From Paraphoma chrysanthemicola (taxonomy: Eukaryota > Ascomycota > Dothideomycetes > Pleosporales > Phaeosphaeriaceae): DNA of 64,000 bases. The translations under genes and the position numbers were made by a program. Shown here in pieces: positions 12,136 through 23,191 of the stretch. Each line of letters opens with the position of its first letter. Positions within the stretch are counted from its first letter, which is position 1. Location: the NCBI GenBank assembly GCA_020744225.1, contig JAGMWG010000014.1, positions 372,001 through 436,000 on the forward strand, in the 5' to 3' direction. Below the pieces are notes generated by a model that saw only the letters and a list, made by a program, of their open reading frames with translations, was not told the DNA's origin and made no database searches.

Positions 12136-12765
12136 ATGTCGTTCCTACTTCGCACATCTCCAGCACGTTTCGCATTCCGTCAAAGCGCGCGCGCATTTAC
12201 CACCTCGCGCATCCTAGCTGTTAAGGTCGACTCAAACTTCATCTCACAAATCACTGCAGCCGAAAAGAAGTTGACAAACAGTGATGAGCCACCTAAAGGT
12301 GGTCCAACGGCAGCCGCGCAATCACACGTTGGTGCCGAACTGACCGCCGACATCGTGCACGACATCACAATGGGCGAGCGCAGCATCACTGGAAAAGACG
12401 GACCAGTCCAAGGCGGCCCAACCTCGATTGCGCAATCAATCCTGACAGGAGGAAACTCGTCAGGAAACTCCGCATCGACATCGACATCTTCATCCAATGC
12501 CCGGTCATCCAACGAGCAGCACACAGGTCGCCTTGACACGGAAACAATGCGCAAGATCACCGAGAAGGAGAAAGAGATCACAGGCCAAGATCAGCCCGTG
12601 AAGAAGGGACCAACTGCAAAAGCACAGCAACATGCTGGAGAGCCAATCACGAGTGAGGTGTTGAGCGATATTACGGCTGGCGAGAAGAAAATCACCAGGG
12701 GCGAGAGGGTGAAGGGCGGGCCAACGAGTGCGGCGCAGAGTGAACTTGGGAAGAGTCGCTCATGA
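12136..12765 (+). CDS. SMP-repeat (seed maturation/LEA-like) protein, probably mitochondrial
   Basis: A single-exon 209-aa ORF with a good ATG. Residues 1-28 (MSFLLRTSPARFAFRQSARAF) are Arg/Ser-rich and amphipathic, typical of a mitochondrial presequence. The rest is built from repeats ending in GGPTAAAQS-like motifs: KGGPTAAAQSHVG, QGGPTSIAQSI, KKGPTAKAQQHAG and KGGPTSAAQSE. Each is preceded by an ITxxEKxIT helix, the pattern of the SMP domain found in plant seed-maturation and fungal LEA-like stress proteins. Such proteins are hydrophilic and linked to desiccation or heat tolerance; here that is inference. A Ser/Asn-rich linker separates repeats 2 and 3. An antisense frame at 12180-12581 is a shadow. 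Confidence 0.85.
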   Translation: MSFLLRTSPARFAFRQSARAFTTSRILAVKVDSNFISQITAAEKKLTNSDEPPKGGPTAAAQSHVGAELTADIVHDITMGERSITGKDGPVQGGPTSIAQSILTGGNSSGNSASTSTSSSNARSSNEQHTGRLDTETMRKITEKEKEITGQDQPVKKGPTAKAQQHAGEPITSEVLSDITAGEKKITRGERVKGGPTSAAQSELGKSRS

Positions 12766-15700
12766 GAGATGAATAGGATGTTATAACAGTTGCTGTAATA
12801 GTACGACCATGTATAATTTTGTAAAGTAATTCTAAAGCCTCATATGCTGCGCACTGCCATGTAATTCCCCGTATCGCTTCAAAACCAATTAAAGATAGGC
12901 AGCGTCACTCATCACCTCTTTCTGCCAATTCTACCGCCGAACAGTGAGGTATATTTGCAAGCATTATCGAGTACTTCGACGGGTCGCGCTGGATCGGTTG
13001 ACGTGGGACGTATGGATCATTCAGGCCGGCGCGCTTAGCCAGCGGCGGGGAGAGTTGCGCTGAAAGCGCTGAAGCCAGGATACCTTGATGTACAAGAATG
13101 GCTGCCCGTTGCGAAGTCTGTCTGTAAAGCCGTGCAAGAAAGAGGCGAATCCCGACTTCGATCGGCCAGCTGGGTATTTCGATTGTCAAGAACCGGCAGC
13201 GTGCCGGTGGTATGCGAGATCTTCGGCGTAAGAAACACTATTACGCTTGTATAGTGTATTTGTAAGTTTCTGGAGGCTATAGGATCGAAGTAAGTTTACG
13301 TATTGCTGTATGTAACTTTGTCGTGACCTAGCTTTCAGCCAGATGTCCTTTGCACCAGCAACATCGTTCGTCCACCGCTTAACTCGGACCATGATTGAGG
13401 CCACAGACAATATGGTACAGTTCTGATGCTCTAATGGAGATTACTTGCTGGCTGAGAAGCTGTGTAGGCTTGGACGATCAGAGCGAAGAGGGTTGACCAC
13501 TGACGAAGTGTTTGAGACCCGTCATTCGAAAGTCTGGCTGAGACGAGTCTCCGCTGCAGTAATCAGCAAGGCTTGAAATTCAAGTTGATTGAGGACTCTG
13601 GAGCATTGAAAGTCGTGCCAATTTCGTGCGATGGGAAGGGACATCGTGAGTGTGTGTCCGCCGGCTGGAGTTGGAGGCCATAGGGTCACCACGGAGAACG
13701 ATGCGTGTGCTATCCTATCCCGCATCTGAGATTGATCATGTGAAAGAAGGGTTATGCTATGTTTGGTAAATGCCAAAAACCCCCTTGCCGATGACCGCTA
13801 TTGAGCGTAGTACGACCGCCATCGGCACGCGGAAGCTTGGGCCGGGCTGTTCATCCTTGTCTCTGACCTGACACTAACTGCTCGGCGGCTGCAAAGCTCT
13901 TCAATGGATCCTATTCGTTTTTATCAATTGTGGATGGCGCAAGCTAACCACACGCAGAGATGGTCTAACAGGGAAGGCGTCGCGACGACATGCCCAGGTG
14001 GCGTCCGGGGCACAGAATCCGTGGCCACATTCCTCCGAGCGACCTAAGACCACATGATAGTCTCACAATACTATGTTGTAATTGGTCGATGTTATCGCGC
14101 TTGCGATCCTTTGTCCGCCTAACGTGGGAAGATTGGGAATAGTAAACTTCATCGGCGATCGGGCTCTATGCCCGGTCTATTCCAGGAGCAGTAGCGGAAG
14201 CAAAGCCAGTTTGCTGGTGCGGAGATATTGGTACGGTGTAAGGTGACGGGAGCCTAAAGCCCTGCCTCAGTGCTGCCATTCTAATACGGGTAGGAATCAT
14301 GCTCAAAGGAATAGAAAATGATTCGGGATCTTGTAAACTATCCCTGTAGCAGCACCGCACTGTCTCCACAAGATTGCCTGTTAGAAAACATAATTTATAT
14401 CTGTGACTACCCGTCTGGCAAATGCCCAAGACGACTGCCAAAAGACATTTGTCTGCCAACACTAGAAAGTGTCAATCTCCCTCTTCATTTCTGCACTACC
14501 CTCCACCCGAGCCGGCGTCATAGCCGTTAGCCTCTTCAGTGGGAAGCTGAGCGAGAGTACGACCACAAGGAGCATAGCGGCTAAGATTATAGCTGCTGTA
14601 TTCCGGGATAATTCAGGATCCGATATGTCCAGAACGACTGTATCTATGTTGGGTGAGCAGAGAAGGCAAAAGGTAGACTGAGCCATATTCTCAGCACCGA
14701 GAGCAAGACGCATAACGTACAATTTGCCGACTTCTTGAATGTACTGGTGAGGAGCATTTTGGAACGTGAGAAAATTTCAGGTGGGCAAGAAATTGCACGA
14801 ATAGCTCAAGAGTAGAAAGTGATGTGGAACTGGAGCGCTGCAAGGCTGTAGATGATGTATAGAAAGCTGGCAAGCTGATGGTAGCCTTTAAATACACGAA
14901 TCATTGTATATTAAGCGCCGCTTATGAGGCCTTGAGTACACCACACTGAACTGCATCCGCCAACCATGATTCTACTCGCAGAGCGCTCTTCGTCTGCAAT
15001 GTGCAACGCGCTTTACCTAACGCTGCAGCCTAAGGGTTGACTGATCAGCCAATCGATACACAGCTTCCCATGTCTCGGGGATCCTTGCAAGAAGCCTTCC
15101 GTAAGTACTTCGCAATCATATAAACTTTCGAGCTGGTCTACGATGAGCACATGACGTCCTCTGAAACGTCGATTATACTCCTATTCGCGACGGGTGGTGC
15201 TGATTGTCGATTTGATGCCCACCCACACCTCGCTTTCTCTTACCATAATTGTCGTGGGTGCAAAGCTAAGCAGAAAATATGTGATGAGAGAAATTGTGCA
15301 CTGGTGGCCCGGCGCTTACGCCTAGTACAGACGCCCTCCGGGCCTCCAGAACTGACACCTGTCGTGCCCGATTCTGCTTGATCTAATTTCGCTCTTGCTA
15401 TGTTTGATCGACGCACGACTCGAATGTTATCTCCCGCTAAACTAAGAGCTCTTGTTTGCTTCAACTTCACTAGGGTCAAAGAATGCACATCCGGATTAGG
15501 AGTCTTTGACTTTATCGTAGATTCTTGGAGAACTGGTTTAGTTGAACCAAAATTTGAGGTCGCTATTGAAGTGCCTATTCAAGTTTTTGTCGGTGACTTA
15601 CAATAAAGCAATATCTTACCATCCGAGCCTCCTCAGGGATCTGCAGCCTACAGATGATTCTAAACCACGCAGACTATGGTGGCCATCTGTTAATTCATGT

Positions 15701-16494
15701 GGGGGTAACTCTAAAAGATGTGTCATCCTGTCAGTCATGATTGGTGTCTTCGCGATCAGTTGCACAAGGGAGTTCTTGTGACTCACGAAGCATTATAATG
15801 CTGCAAGGGATATGCTCCAGCAGAAATTACAATGTGGCCAAAGTGGGCATTGGAATGTAGTAAAATTCAATTTCGGAGGCTCTGAAGTGACAACACGTTA
15901 TTGTTCCCTTTTCAATCTGAGATGTCTTTTGCGCATCGATGTAGACTGGCTGGCACTTAACGCGACCTCCACGAAAGCGACGTGTACTTCATACAGGCTG
16001 ATCTGAACAGGCAAGAGGATCACGATGATGCCTGCGATAACGACCTACCTCAATAGAAGCAATTCTTCTTCTACTCTGCCTCCCCTAACCACAGCACAAG
16101 GTACTCGGAACGGAGAAAATACCTTGTTACTGCGCGCGATATGGTGCCTTGAGGAGACGATAGGAAATCAAGTCTAGCATTGCTAGCTAGACAAATCTTT
16201 GTCAGTACGAGGGCCTGAACAGTTCAACTTTTCTAGCTATGTTGAGCCTTCATCGACAATCTGACAAGCTCGAGAGTCTAGTTTACACTGCACCCAAGAG
16301 CTTCTACTGACAATGCAGGTTTAGATTTCATATTATCGTATGAAATGGCCGTAGCCATCCCAAGGAGCATGCCTCCCCAGCCTGTCAACCTAGACTCCGG
16401 CGGCACGGCTGCTTCGACATCGACAAAGTCCACACCTGTCCTCCTACAGATCTTGTTCATCCACGCCTAGCGACTAGCCCTGACTCATCTCACT
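12766..16494. other. Long gene-poor stretch
   Basis: About 3.7 kb with stop codons frequent in all frames and no recognisable transposase or reverse transcriptase. The only frame of note is minus-strand 14722-14462, which encodes one strongly hydrophobic helix (TAAIILAAMLLVVVLSLSF). It could be the last exon of a small membrane protein, but I could not build a complete model. The rest shows no repeat or RNA gene that I can support. Confidence 0.45.
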
Positions 16495-17438
16495 CTAAAG
16501 CCCCCGAAGCTTTTGATACTGGGTTGGGACTCGTTCTAGCGTTGAGCGACCCGGTTCCGCAATTCCCTGAGAGCGGAGGACGAAGCTCTCGATGTCGGAC
16601 GGATGGCAGTACACTACGCGAAATGGTCAGCGACACTCGCTTCGGATGACTAGTGGAATATACATACCCCAAGTCCGCAGGGACTGTGAGGACAAGCTAC
16701 GGGAAGATGGTGGTCTCGGGAATCCTTCTCCAGGTATGGGACCGCGTTGTGAGTGTAGGAAAGACGTGTAAGCATTTTGTTGATCGCGCCTCATGTCCGC
16801 CATGTCTACCCAGTCTGGAAGCCTAGTGCTGTGGTGTGATGGTCCACGCTCCAAGTCTTTGGTCGCTTCTCAGCACGCCATTAATGGGATGTAGAAGCTG
16901 GAACCTTACCATCATCGCGCGACTTGAGTCGGCGAAGCAGCGACCATCTTCGCGTTCCGTATCCTAGGACCAAATTGACAATAGCAAACAGAGTTGCTCC
17001 GACAAAGCTCGCTAAGGTGAGCAAATCTCCTCTCGACCAGCCGCGAGATTCGTTGCCCTCATACTGGTTTGCGACACCTCGATGGTCAGTAACAAACGGT
17101 CTCAACATTATGCCGACTGATCGCCAGAGCGTGGGTAAACGTACTGCTTGCAAGCATGGTTGCTTTGGGATCGAGTTTGATGGAAGCTTTGGAGGATTGC
17201 GGGTTTTATCGTACGTCGGCTCGCTCAAACGGTATGTCTTCTCCTTCTGTGACTTTGACGTACAGAAACGTTGGATGATGGGACTTTGAGACGGTGTTGA
17301 AGTGCTACAAGAGTAAGTTTCACAGAAATTTGGGATAGTCTTTTGGCACAGGGAGCGAATGCAGATGTATGGAGACTCGACGTTCAGCACGAAGCCGCCT
17401 GGCTTGCCGCCCCTGGAAGCACCGCATCGTCGAATCAT
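16495..17438 (-). CDS. Tentative single-pass membrane protein, unknown function
   Basis: A three-exon minus-strand model (17438-16910, 16865-16668, 16613-16495) keeps frame through a 44-bp intron (GTAAGG donor, AAG acceptor) and a 54-bp intron (GTATGT donor, CGCTGAC branch site, GTAG acceptor), giving 281 aa. One transmembrane segment (ASFVGATLFAIVNLVLGYG) is followed by a positively charged stretch (RRWSLLRRLKSR), so the C-terminal half is probably cytosolic. The N-terminal 110 residues look poorly constrained; the true start may be an internal Met near the TM segment. I do not recognise a family. Correct splice signals in a gene-poor region are the main support. Confidence 0.38.
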
Positions 17439-19362
17439 GAGCTTCTAATTATTACCTTAGTGCAACAAGGTACAGTAGAGGGCTTTCGTCCCGCTTCCAG
17501 GCGACACCGGGCGGCTAAGTGGACTCTACGCGCTTCTTCTCGACCAAATTTAATGCTGTCTGAACTTGATATTGCTGCGTAGACCAAGGCCACGCCCAGT
17601 TCTATGTCGACAGAACGACAATTTGAGTTGCGCAGTCACCAACTGTAATCATGTGCTCAACGCTTCGCAGTACGATTATTGCGGCTGTGAGGCGCGTTGA
17701 AACGCCCAGAAGGGCGATGACCTCGCTGTGCGGCTAACAATTTTGTGGCGTTCACGCCCGCGGCGCAGCTCTTGCTCTTGTGTCCATCTGATCAATTAAT
17801 GTCAAGGCACTCGTACCAACAACAAAAGCATGAGTTTGTACCAAGGTAGAAAGTTGTTGCCTTTAATTCATCGTTACCAAAGCAAGGTTCTGGCTGGACA
17901 CCCTTACAGACGACTGACTTCGTCGTGGCTGCGTTGTGCAACTTGTTTTGTCCCAAAGGGATCGATGGTTGTCGGCTGCAAGTAGCACTCTAGCAGGGGC
18001 GTTGCTTACCAAGTTCCCGGGATAAGAGAATATCGATCTTTGGCATCACAGGCAGCAAGGCTCGAACACTTTTTATTCATCCCCCATCGTGTACGGATCC
18101 TTCTTCATGCCGTGTCAAAGCTCTTACAGACCGGCGGTGACGTGTAAGGTGGTTATGGGCCGAGCAGCATATCTGCTAGCCTACTCCAAACTCCTTTCAC
18201 AGATGCTTTACAAGCGCTCCCATTCACTATCATCTATCAAGTGCTTTTGCATCCGGCGTAACTCAAGATTGGTAAATGGAGAATTAGAAGTCCATGATAG
18301 GTTGCGTAGATTTGCAACTCACAGAATTACATGAGGAGAACTGCAAGGAAGTTCAGGCTGCAAATGTGACGAGACCGATATTGGGTGGTCCGTATCTACG
18401 ACAACATATACTAGGTGAGGCTCTACCTCGTTAGACACATCCCGTCGCAACGCTGAGCCACTAAGTTTGGAGCACCGAGAGATCCACTCTGGCTTAATGT
18501 AGTGGCAGTGAAGTACTTTAGGTTTGACCTAGGCGCCAGGTCGCCAACCTGCGCAACGCCTTTGTCATCCACAATAACAGGTCACGTCCAGCCTCTACAG
18601 CTCAACAAAACGATTCCAAATCTGACAAATAACAGCATTAAGTGGGTGTTTTACTAGTCCTGCAGCGACTAGGTTTGGCTTCCGATGCGATGTTGGATAA
18701 TGATAAGGAAAGAAACCCTACGGCCAGCCCACGCAGCGGAAGGTCCCAAGGTCAGTGTCCTTGAACTAAACCCGATGGATCGATCACGTGCAGTAGGTGA
18801 AATTGGCAACTCAAAGAGCTGGGTGCATAGTGACCGACACGAGCAGCTTATGAGCTACCTTTCGGGACCAAAGCCGTGGACTTTTGTAGCATGAAGTCTG
18901 AACAGGATGATCGTAGATCCGAGGGACAGATCGAACGGGGCAGCCACAGGCATTATCAAAATGTGATTCAGTCAGCTGTTGAGCTTTGGAAGGAAAACAA
19001 GCCATCATGTGCTCCAGGCATGCTTTTGCTGGATCAGACGATATGATGGTTGATCGAGAAGTAACGCATGACGACGGCCTTGTATGCTAAAGAAGCGAGG
19101 AAATTATGCAACAGGCGTTGGACGATATGAGGATGTATCCAGATTCTCTGAAAGTGTTTTGGTGCTTATAATTCTGACTTCTGATGTATTAGGAAGCGAA
19201 ACAAATATCTCACTGGTTCACGTTGCAATGTTCTTGTCCTCTAAGGCCCAGTAAATGATCGTTTGTGGCAACAAGAGAAGAGAGTCCACAGACTTATACC
19301 CTCAACGGCGACACATCTCAATTTACACTTGCTTTCATATTTACGTCATTCTCTTGGATGGA
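17439..19362. other. Gene-poor intergenic region
   Basis: Only short, overlapping frames with no homology signal that I can name. I see no transposon ends or RNA gene. Confidence 0.45.
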
Positions 19363-21036
19363 TCAATCGGCAGTTTCCTTGTCGCCCTTCACCAGCAAAT
19401 ACCCAAAGAACTCGTCGTACTCAACATTCCACAAATCCTTTTCCACCCTCTTGCTACTTTCCGCGACATGACTCAGATACGCCTTGAAGTTCTTGAACCC
19501 CGTCATTTCCGCCGCACCACCACTCGCCCACGTCACGCAGCACCACTCCATCTTATTGAACTCCTCCATACTTCCCGCAAAGTCCTCCACCATACGTGTA
19601 ACGCTATCTTTGACTTCCTGCGTTACCTTCTCGTCCTTGCTCTCCATAATGGAGCGGACTTCTTCTTTGACTCGCTCTACCGACTCTGGTGCGATCAAGA
19701 ATATGTTATCGATATCTTCTTGACCAATGATGAGGCTTTTCCCAATTTTGGGCCAGGCCAACCCGTCATTGTGGATTTGGTGCATTATGCTCGCCATCTC
19801 AGCGGGGATGTCAACGCCCAGATCAGAAAAGTAATCTTCGTCGTCGGCAATCCAGCGGATATCCTCGCATTTCCAAATTGGTGACTCCATGATGATACCG
19901 CCGAAGGCAGGGTCGTTGCCGTTGGTTACGCTGAGGTACTCTTTGTAGTCGGCGGGCAGTGTTGTCCCGAGACGTTTCTCGGTCTCTTCAATGAGCGAGG
20001 CAGGCGCAGGATCGCGTAGAATTGTATCAGGCACTTCGCGGTCGCCTTCGTGAAAGTAGGTGACTGATTCTGGGTTTGTGCGAGTGTTGGTGTTGATGGT
20101 TTCAACCAAATCTTTTATAGAAATGTTGTCGGAGACTTGTTTGCCGTTGTCGAAGCGCTCGGTGACAGCGTCTAGGAGCTGTTCAGAGAACTGATCAAGT
20201 TTCGTCTTGTCGATATTCAGGATATTCAACAAGACTCCGTCTCGCAGCAGTGGCCACGCGCGCCTTGATTGAATGAGCTCTGAGATTTGATTCCTGCCAT
20301 TCAACTTCTTGGCAATCATACCGAGAATATCGTTCTCGCTCACCACATCTTCGGTCGACGCGTCCTTCTCTTTCAGCTTGATGCGCAACTCCAATGCACT
20401 CACTAACGCGGCAGCGTCGTCGGTCGGCTCTTTACCATTCAATTCACCCTTAGTCGCACTGATGAGGTCTGCAATTCTCTTCTTCAGTTCTTCGACCGAT
20501 AAATCGAGACTTCGATCATGCGGGCTCGGCGGCACTTCCACGCGTCCAGATGTCCACAAGCGCGGCCGTTCAGGATACCACCAGCACTTGGAGTAGCTGT
20601 CGTACTGGTCATCTACACTCTTTTTAATGTCTTCTTTGCTGATGGGTCTCTCGTCTACGTCTAATTTAATTTTCTTCCCCGTCTCTTCGCCCTTCTCATT
20701 GACCACCTTCTTCTCCGCAGCTTCTTTTCTTTCGTATTGAATATCCTCCTTCACTCGATCCATTTCTCCATCTGGCCAGGCATCGATTTGGTCCCAGAGC
20801 ACGTGGAGAGGTGCGATAATCGCATGACGACCATGGTACCAGTTGTGCTTATTGAGTCGACCGATCAGAGCTGATGCGGTTTCGGTATAGCCCAGGATGG
20901 CGAGTTGGATTGCGAGATCCGCTACTTGGCCGTATAGAGTCTCATTGGTTGATCGCAGCACGTCTGTGCGAGAGAAGAGTGGCTTTTGAGACTGTTGTGT
21001 GCCGGTGCCGGCTGATTCGGAGATACCATCGGACAT
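19363..21036 (-). CDS. SMI1/KNR4 family protein
   Basis: An intronless 557-aa ORF with an ATG start (MSDGISESAGTGTQQ). The N-terminal third is helical and charged, including a Lys/Glu-rich patch near residue 115. The SMI1/KNR4 (SUKH) domain lies at about residues 345-500, with the characteristic IEETEKRLGTTLPADYKEYL opening, the hydrophobic SVTNGND segment and an acidic IRWIADDEDYF loop. In yeast, Knr4 links the cell-wall integrity MAP kinase pathway to glucan and chitin synthesis. The length is close to yeast Knr4 (about 505 aa), but the flanks do not clearly match, so orthology is not claimed. It is followed downstream on the same strand only by non-coding DNA. Confidence 0.85.
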   Translation of the reverse strand: MSDGISESAGTGTQQSQKPLFSRTDVLRSTNETLYGQVADLAIQLAILGYTETASALIGRLNKHNWYHGRHAIIAPLHVLWDQIDAWPDGEMDRVKEDIQYERKEAAEKKVVNEKGEETGKKIKLDVDERPISKEDIKKSVDDQYDSYSKCWWYPERPRLWTSGRVEVPPSPHDRSLDLSVEELKKRIADLISATKGELNGKEPTDDAAALVSALELRIKLKEKDASTEDVVSENDILGMIAKKLNGRNQISELIQSRRAWPLLRDGVLLNILNIDKTKLDQFSEQLLDAVTERFDNGKQVSDNISIKDLVETINTNTRTNPESVTYFHEGDREVPDTILRDPAPASLIEETEKRLGTTLPADYKEYLSVTNGNDPAFGGIIMESPIWKCEDIRWIADDEDYFSDLGVDIPAEMASIMHQIHNDGLAWPKIGKSLIIGQEDIDNIFLIAPESVERVKEEVRSIMESKDEKVTQEVKDSVTRMVEDFAGSMEEFNKMEWCCVTWASGGAAEMTGFKNFKAYLSHVAESSKRVEKDLWNVEYDEFFGYLLVKGDKETAD

Positions 21037-21640
21037 TTTGCCTAGAAAATGGCGAACTACCTGAGTTGACGCGGGACAAGTCCAACGACAGATTGTGGCG
21101 ATGAAAAAATCCCAAGAGTGTTATTCTTGAGCTCCATGATGCCTTGTTGAAGTCGGGCGTTCCTGGGGGTGTGGTTGCCTGGAAAAATGACGTAATTGTG
21201 CATGCACAGTAAGACTGTGCCACATATCTGAAGACTCAACAGAAGCCCCAGATTTAGTACGGTGATGTGTGATCAATGTCATATTCTCTTCGGAGAAAGT
21301 TATGTCCAAAGCAATGTATCTTCAGCACCTGCGACTTACGAATTTGACTACTTGGTTTGACGATTGGGAAGAGCAACGGTAAAGTACCTCGATACACCAT
21401 GAGTTGGTAGAAAGGAAAAGGATTTTTCTTTGATGATTGTATTGTGGAAGTCTTCAAATTATTGCTGCTATCTACTCATGAACTTCTCATGTCTTATCCT
21501 GTCTGTTGTAACCACCCACCAGTTTGGAGCGAATGCATCATGAAAGCCACTGGACCTTCGGATGAAGGATAATCCCCTAGTCTAACCATATCCTCACTAC
21601 GCTAGATGTTTCATCGCCACGAGCCTTCTACCACGCACCC

Positions 21641-22639
21641 TCAGCAGCCCTTTGGTAGCTTCGTGCCGCGAGTGCGACGCCAATGCGCCTTCTCGCGCGC
21701 GGTGAACCTGCGGTTGTCGGCGGACTGTTTCATCTTCTCCTGTATGGACTTCTCGTCCTCAGCAGCCTCTTCTTTCTTCTGGTCCCAGAACGCCTTGTCC
21801 TTGGCCGCCTTCTCGTCGCGCTCCTGAGTCTCAACCTTGGCCCGCTGTTCTTGGACATAGGCCTGCTCTTTTCGCTTCCTAGCATGATAGTTCTCCTGGC
21901 GCTCTTGCTGGGCACGGGCGCGGTTCTCTACGTACTCGTAGTGTTTGGTGATGGCCGCCTGAATGGGTTCGTTCAGGACCGGCGTCTTGGAGAGATACTT
22001 GTTGAAGTCATTAATATCCTGAATGTTACCAGGTGTCAACATTCGCGGTAAGAGGTTCTCGGTGACCATTAGATGGAATAGGCGAGTGTGCTTAGGTGCG
22101 AAGTGAACCATTGCGTCCAGCTCCTCGTAAGCGGGCAGATCGCGACGGATGTAGGCCTCGCACTTGCGGTAGAGGTGATCCGTGTACTTCTTCATACCCA
22201 GGGAATCGGCGGCTGCAGTCACGCTGAGCAAGTCGTAAAGACTTCTGCGATTCGACATGCGCAGATCTTCGATAGCCTCCGAGGGCTCGAAGATCATCGC
22301 TATGAGGTAGTCGACCAAAAGCATCACGCCGTGGGCGTCAGTGTCCTGCGGAAGCTGGACTCGGCCATTGACCAGCAGGGACGGGTTCGTCGAAGTCGCG
22401 AAGAATAGTGGACGCGGAATTTCGGACACAGGGTCGTTGCCTTTGCAGATGAAGATGCGCTGACCGGTAGCTAGCATCTGGCGATCGCCTAAGGAGAACA
22501 TGCGGACGTCGACATCTTTTGCTGACGTCGGGAAGGTATTGGTTGGCGGCGAGACGCCTGCTGGGTAGAAAGCAAATGCGAGTTTGCTCTGCTTTGGGAC
22601 AAATGTCGCCGACCCAGCTTGAAGGGGGTTCGAAGTCAT
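21641..22639 (-). CDS. BTB-like hypothetical protein with coiled-coil tail (paralogue A)
   Basis: A single-exon 332-aa ORF. The first true ATG is at 22639 (MTSNPLQAG) with an A at -3; the frame upstream opens only with TTG. The middle (about residues 115-230) resembles the C-terminal part of fungal BTB/POZ-like proteins: a DxxxVMLLVDYLI helix, then SVTAAADSLGMKKYTDHLYRKCEA. The final 90 residues are a highly charged Arg/Glu/Lys-rich coiled coil ending in LPKGC. It aligns along its length with the divergent neighbour at 23192, ending included, so the two are an old head-to-head duplication sharing 552 bp of upstream DNA. TATATAAA lies about 145 bp upstream of the start. Function unknown. Confidence 0.72.
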   Translation of the reverse strand: MTSNPLQAGSATFVPKQSKLAFAFYPAGVSPPTNTFPTSAKDVDVRMFSLGDRQMLATGQRIFICKGNDPVSEIPRPLFFATSTNPSLLVNGRVQLPQDTDAHGVMLLVDYLIAMIFEPSEAIEDLRMSNRRSLYDLLSVTAAADSLGMKKYTDHLYRKCEAYIRRDLPAYEELDAMVHFAPKHTRLFHLMVTENLLPRMLTPGNIQDINDFNKYLSKTPVLNEPIQAAITKHYEYVENRARAQQERQENYHARKRKEQAYVQEQRAKVETQERDEKAAKDKAFWDQKKEEAAEDEKSIQEKMKQSADNRRFTAREKAHWRRTRGTKLPKGC

Positions 22640-22782
22640 TGTAGGAGTTGTAGTTGAGTACTTGAAAGAAGAGAAGAGTGAAAAGAGATTACTGTTGAAT
22701 GACCTTGGTTGAGTGCTTGCAGTGGAGGGCAAAATCGGAGTTGATTGATGGACGGAAAGAACATTTGTAGAGGTACGAGCGG

Positions 22783-22790
22783 TTTATATA
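22783..22790 (-). promoter_or_regulatory. TATA box for paralogue A
   Basis: Read on the minus strand this is TATATAAA, 144 bp before the ATG at 22639. It supports using that ATG rather than an earlier start. Confidence 0.45.
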
Positions 22791-23191
22791 AGCATGAAAC
22801 ACAGAGGAAATCTGCTTTCACCAAGGTTGCCAGTGAAAGATATATCAAGGTTGTTTGCTGTGGCGCACCAAAACCCCTACTATGTGATAACACACCTTCT
22901 GAACACACAAGAACTGTTGATCATCAAGGATCCTGTTTACGCACGATGCTCATTATAACGCCACGAATTCGAATGTCTTAGACAGTCTCAACCCTATATA
23001 TTCCTTCCAAACTCAACGCCTTCCATTCTTTCTCCGCACACACACATTCTCCATCAACAAGCCGACTCATTACCAAACACTCCCACGAACAAATTCACGC
23101 TCAAAGTACAACTTTCAGACCCACGCGGGACCTTACATCACTTAAGAAGGGCATCAGCATTTCCACTCGTTTCTCCACCACGAAGTCCGCA

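Noticed and set aside
10008..12765. Secondary metabolite cluster around the NorB-like reductase
   Set aside because: No polyketide synthase, NRPS, P450 or cluster regulator is nearby.
14166..14897. Multi-exon membrane protein gene on the minus strand
   Set aside because: One exon encodes a convincing hydrophobic helix, but I could not find consistent splice sites to flanking frames.
12766..19362. Degenerate retrotransposon in the gene-poor block
   Set aside because: I looked for reverse transcriptase, integrase or transposase motifs and long terminal repeats and saw none.
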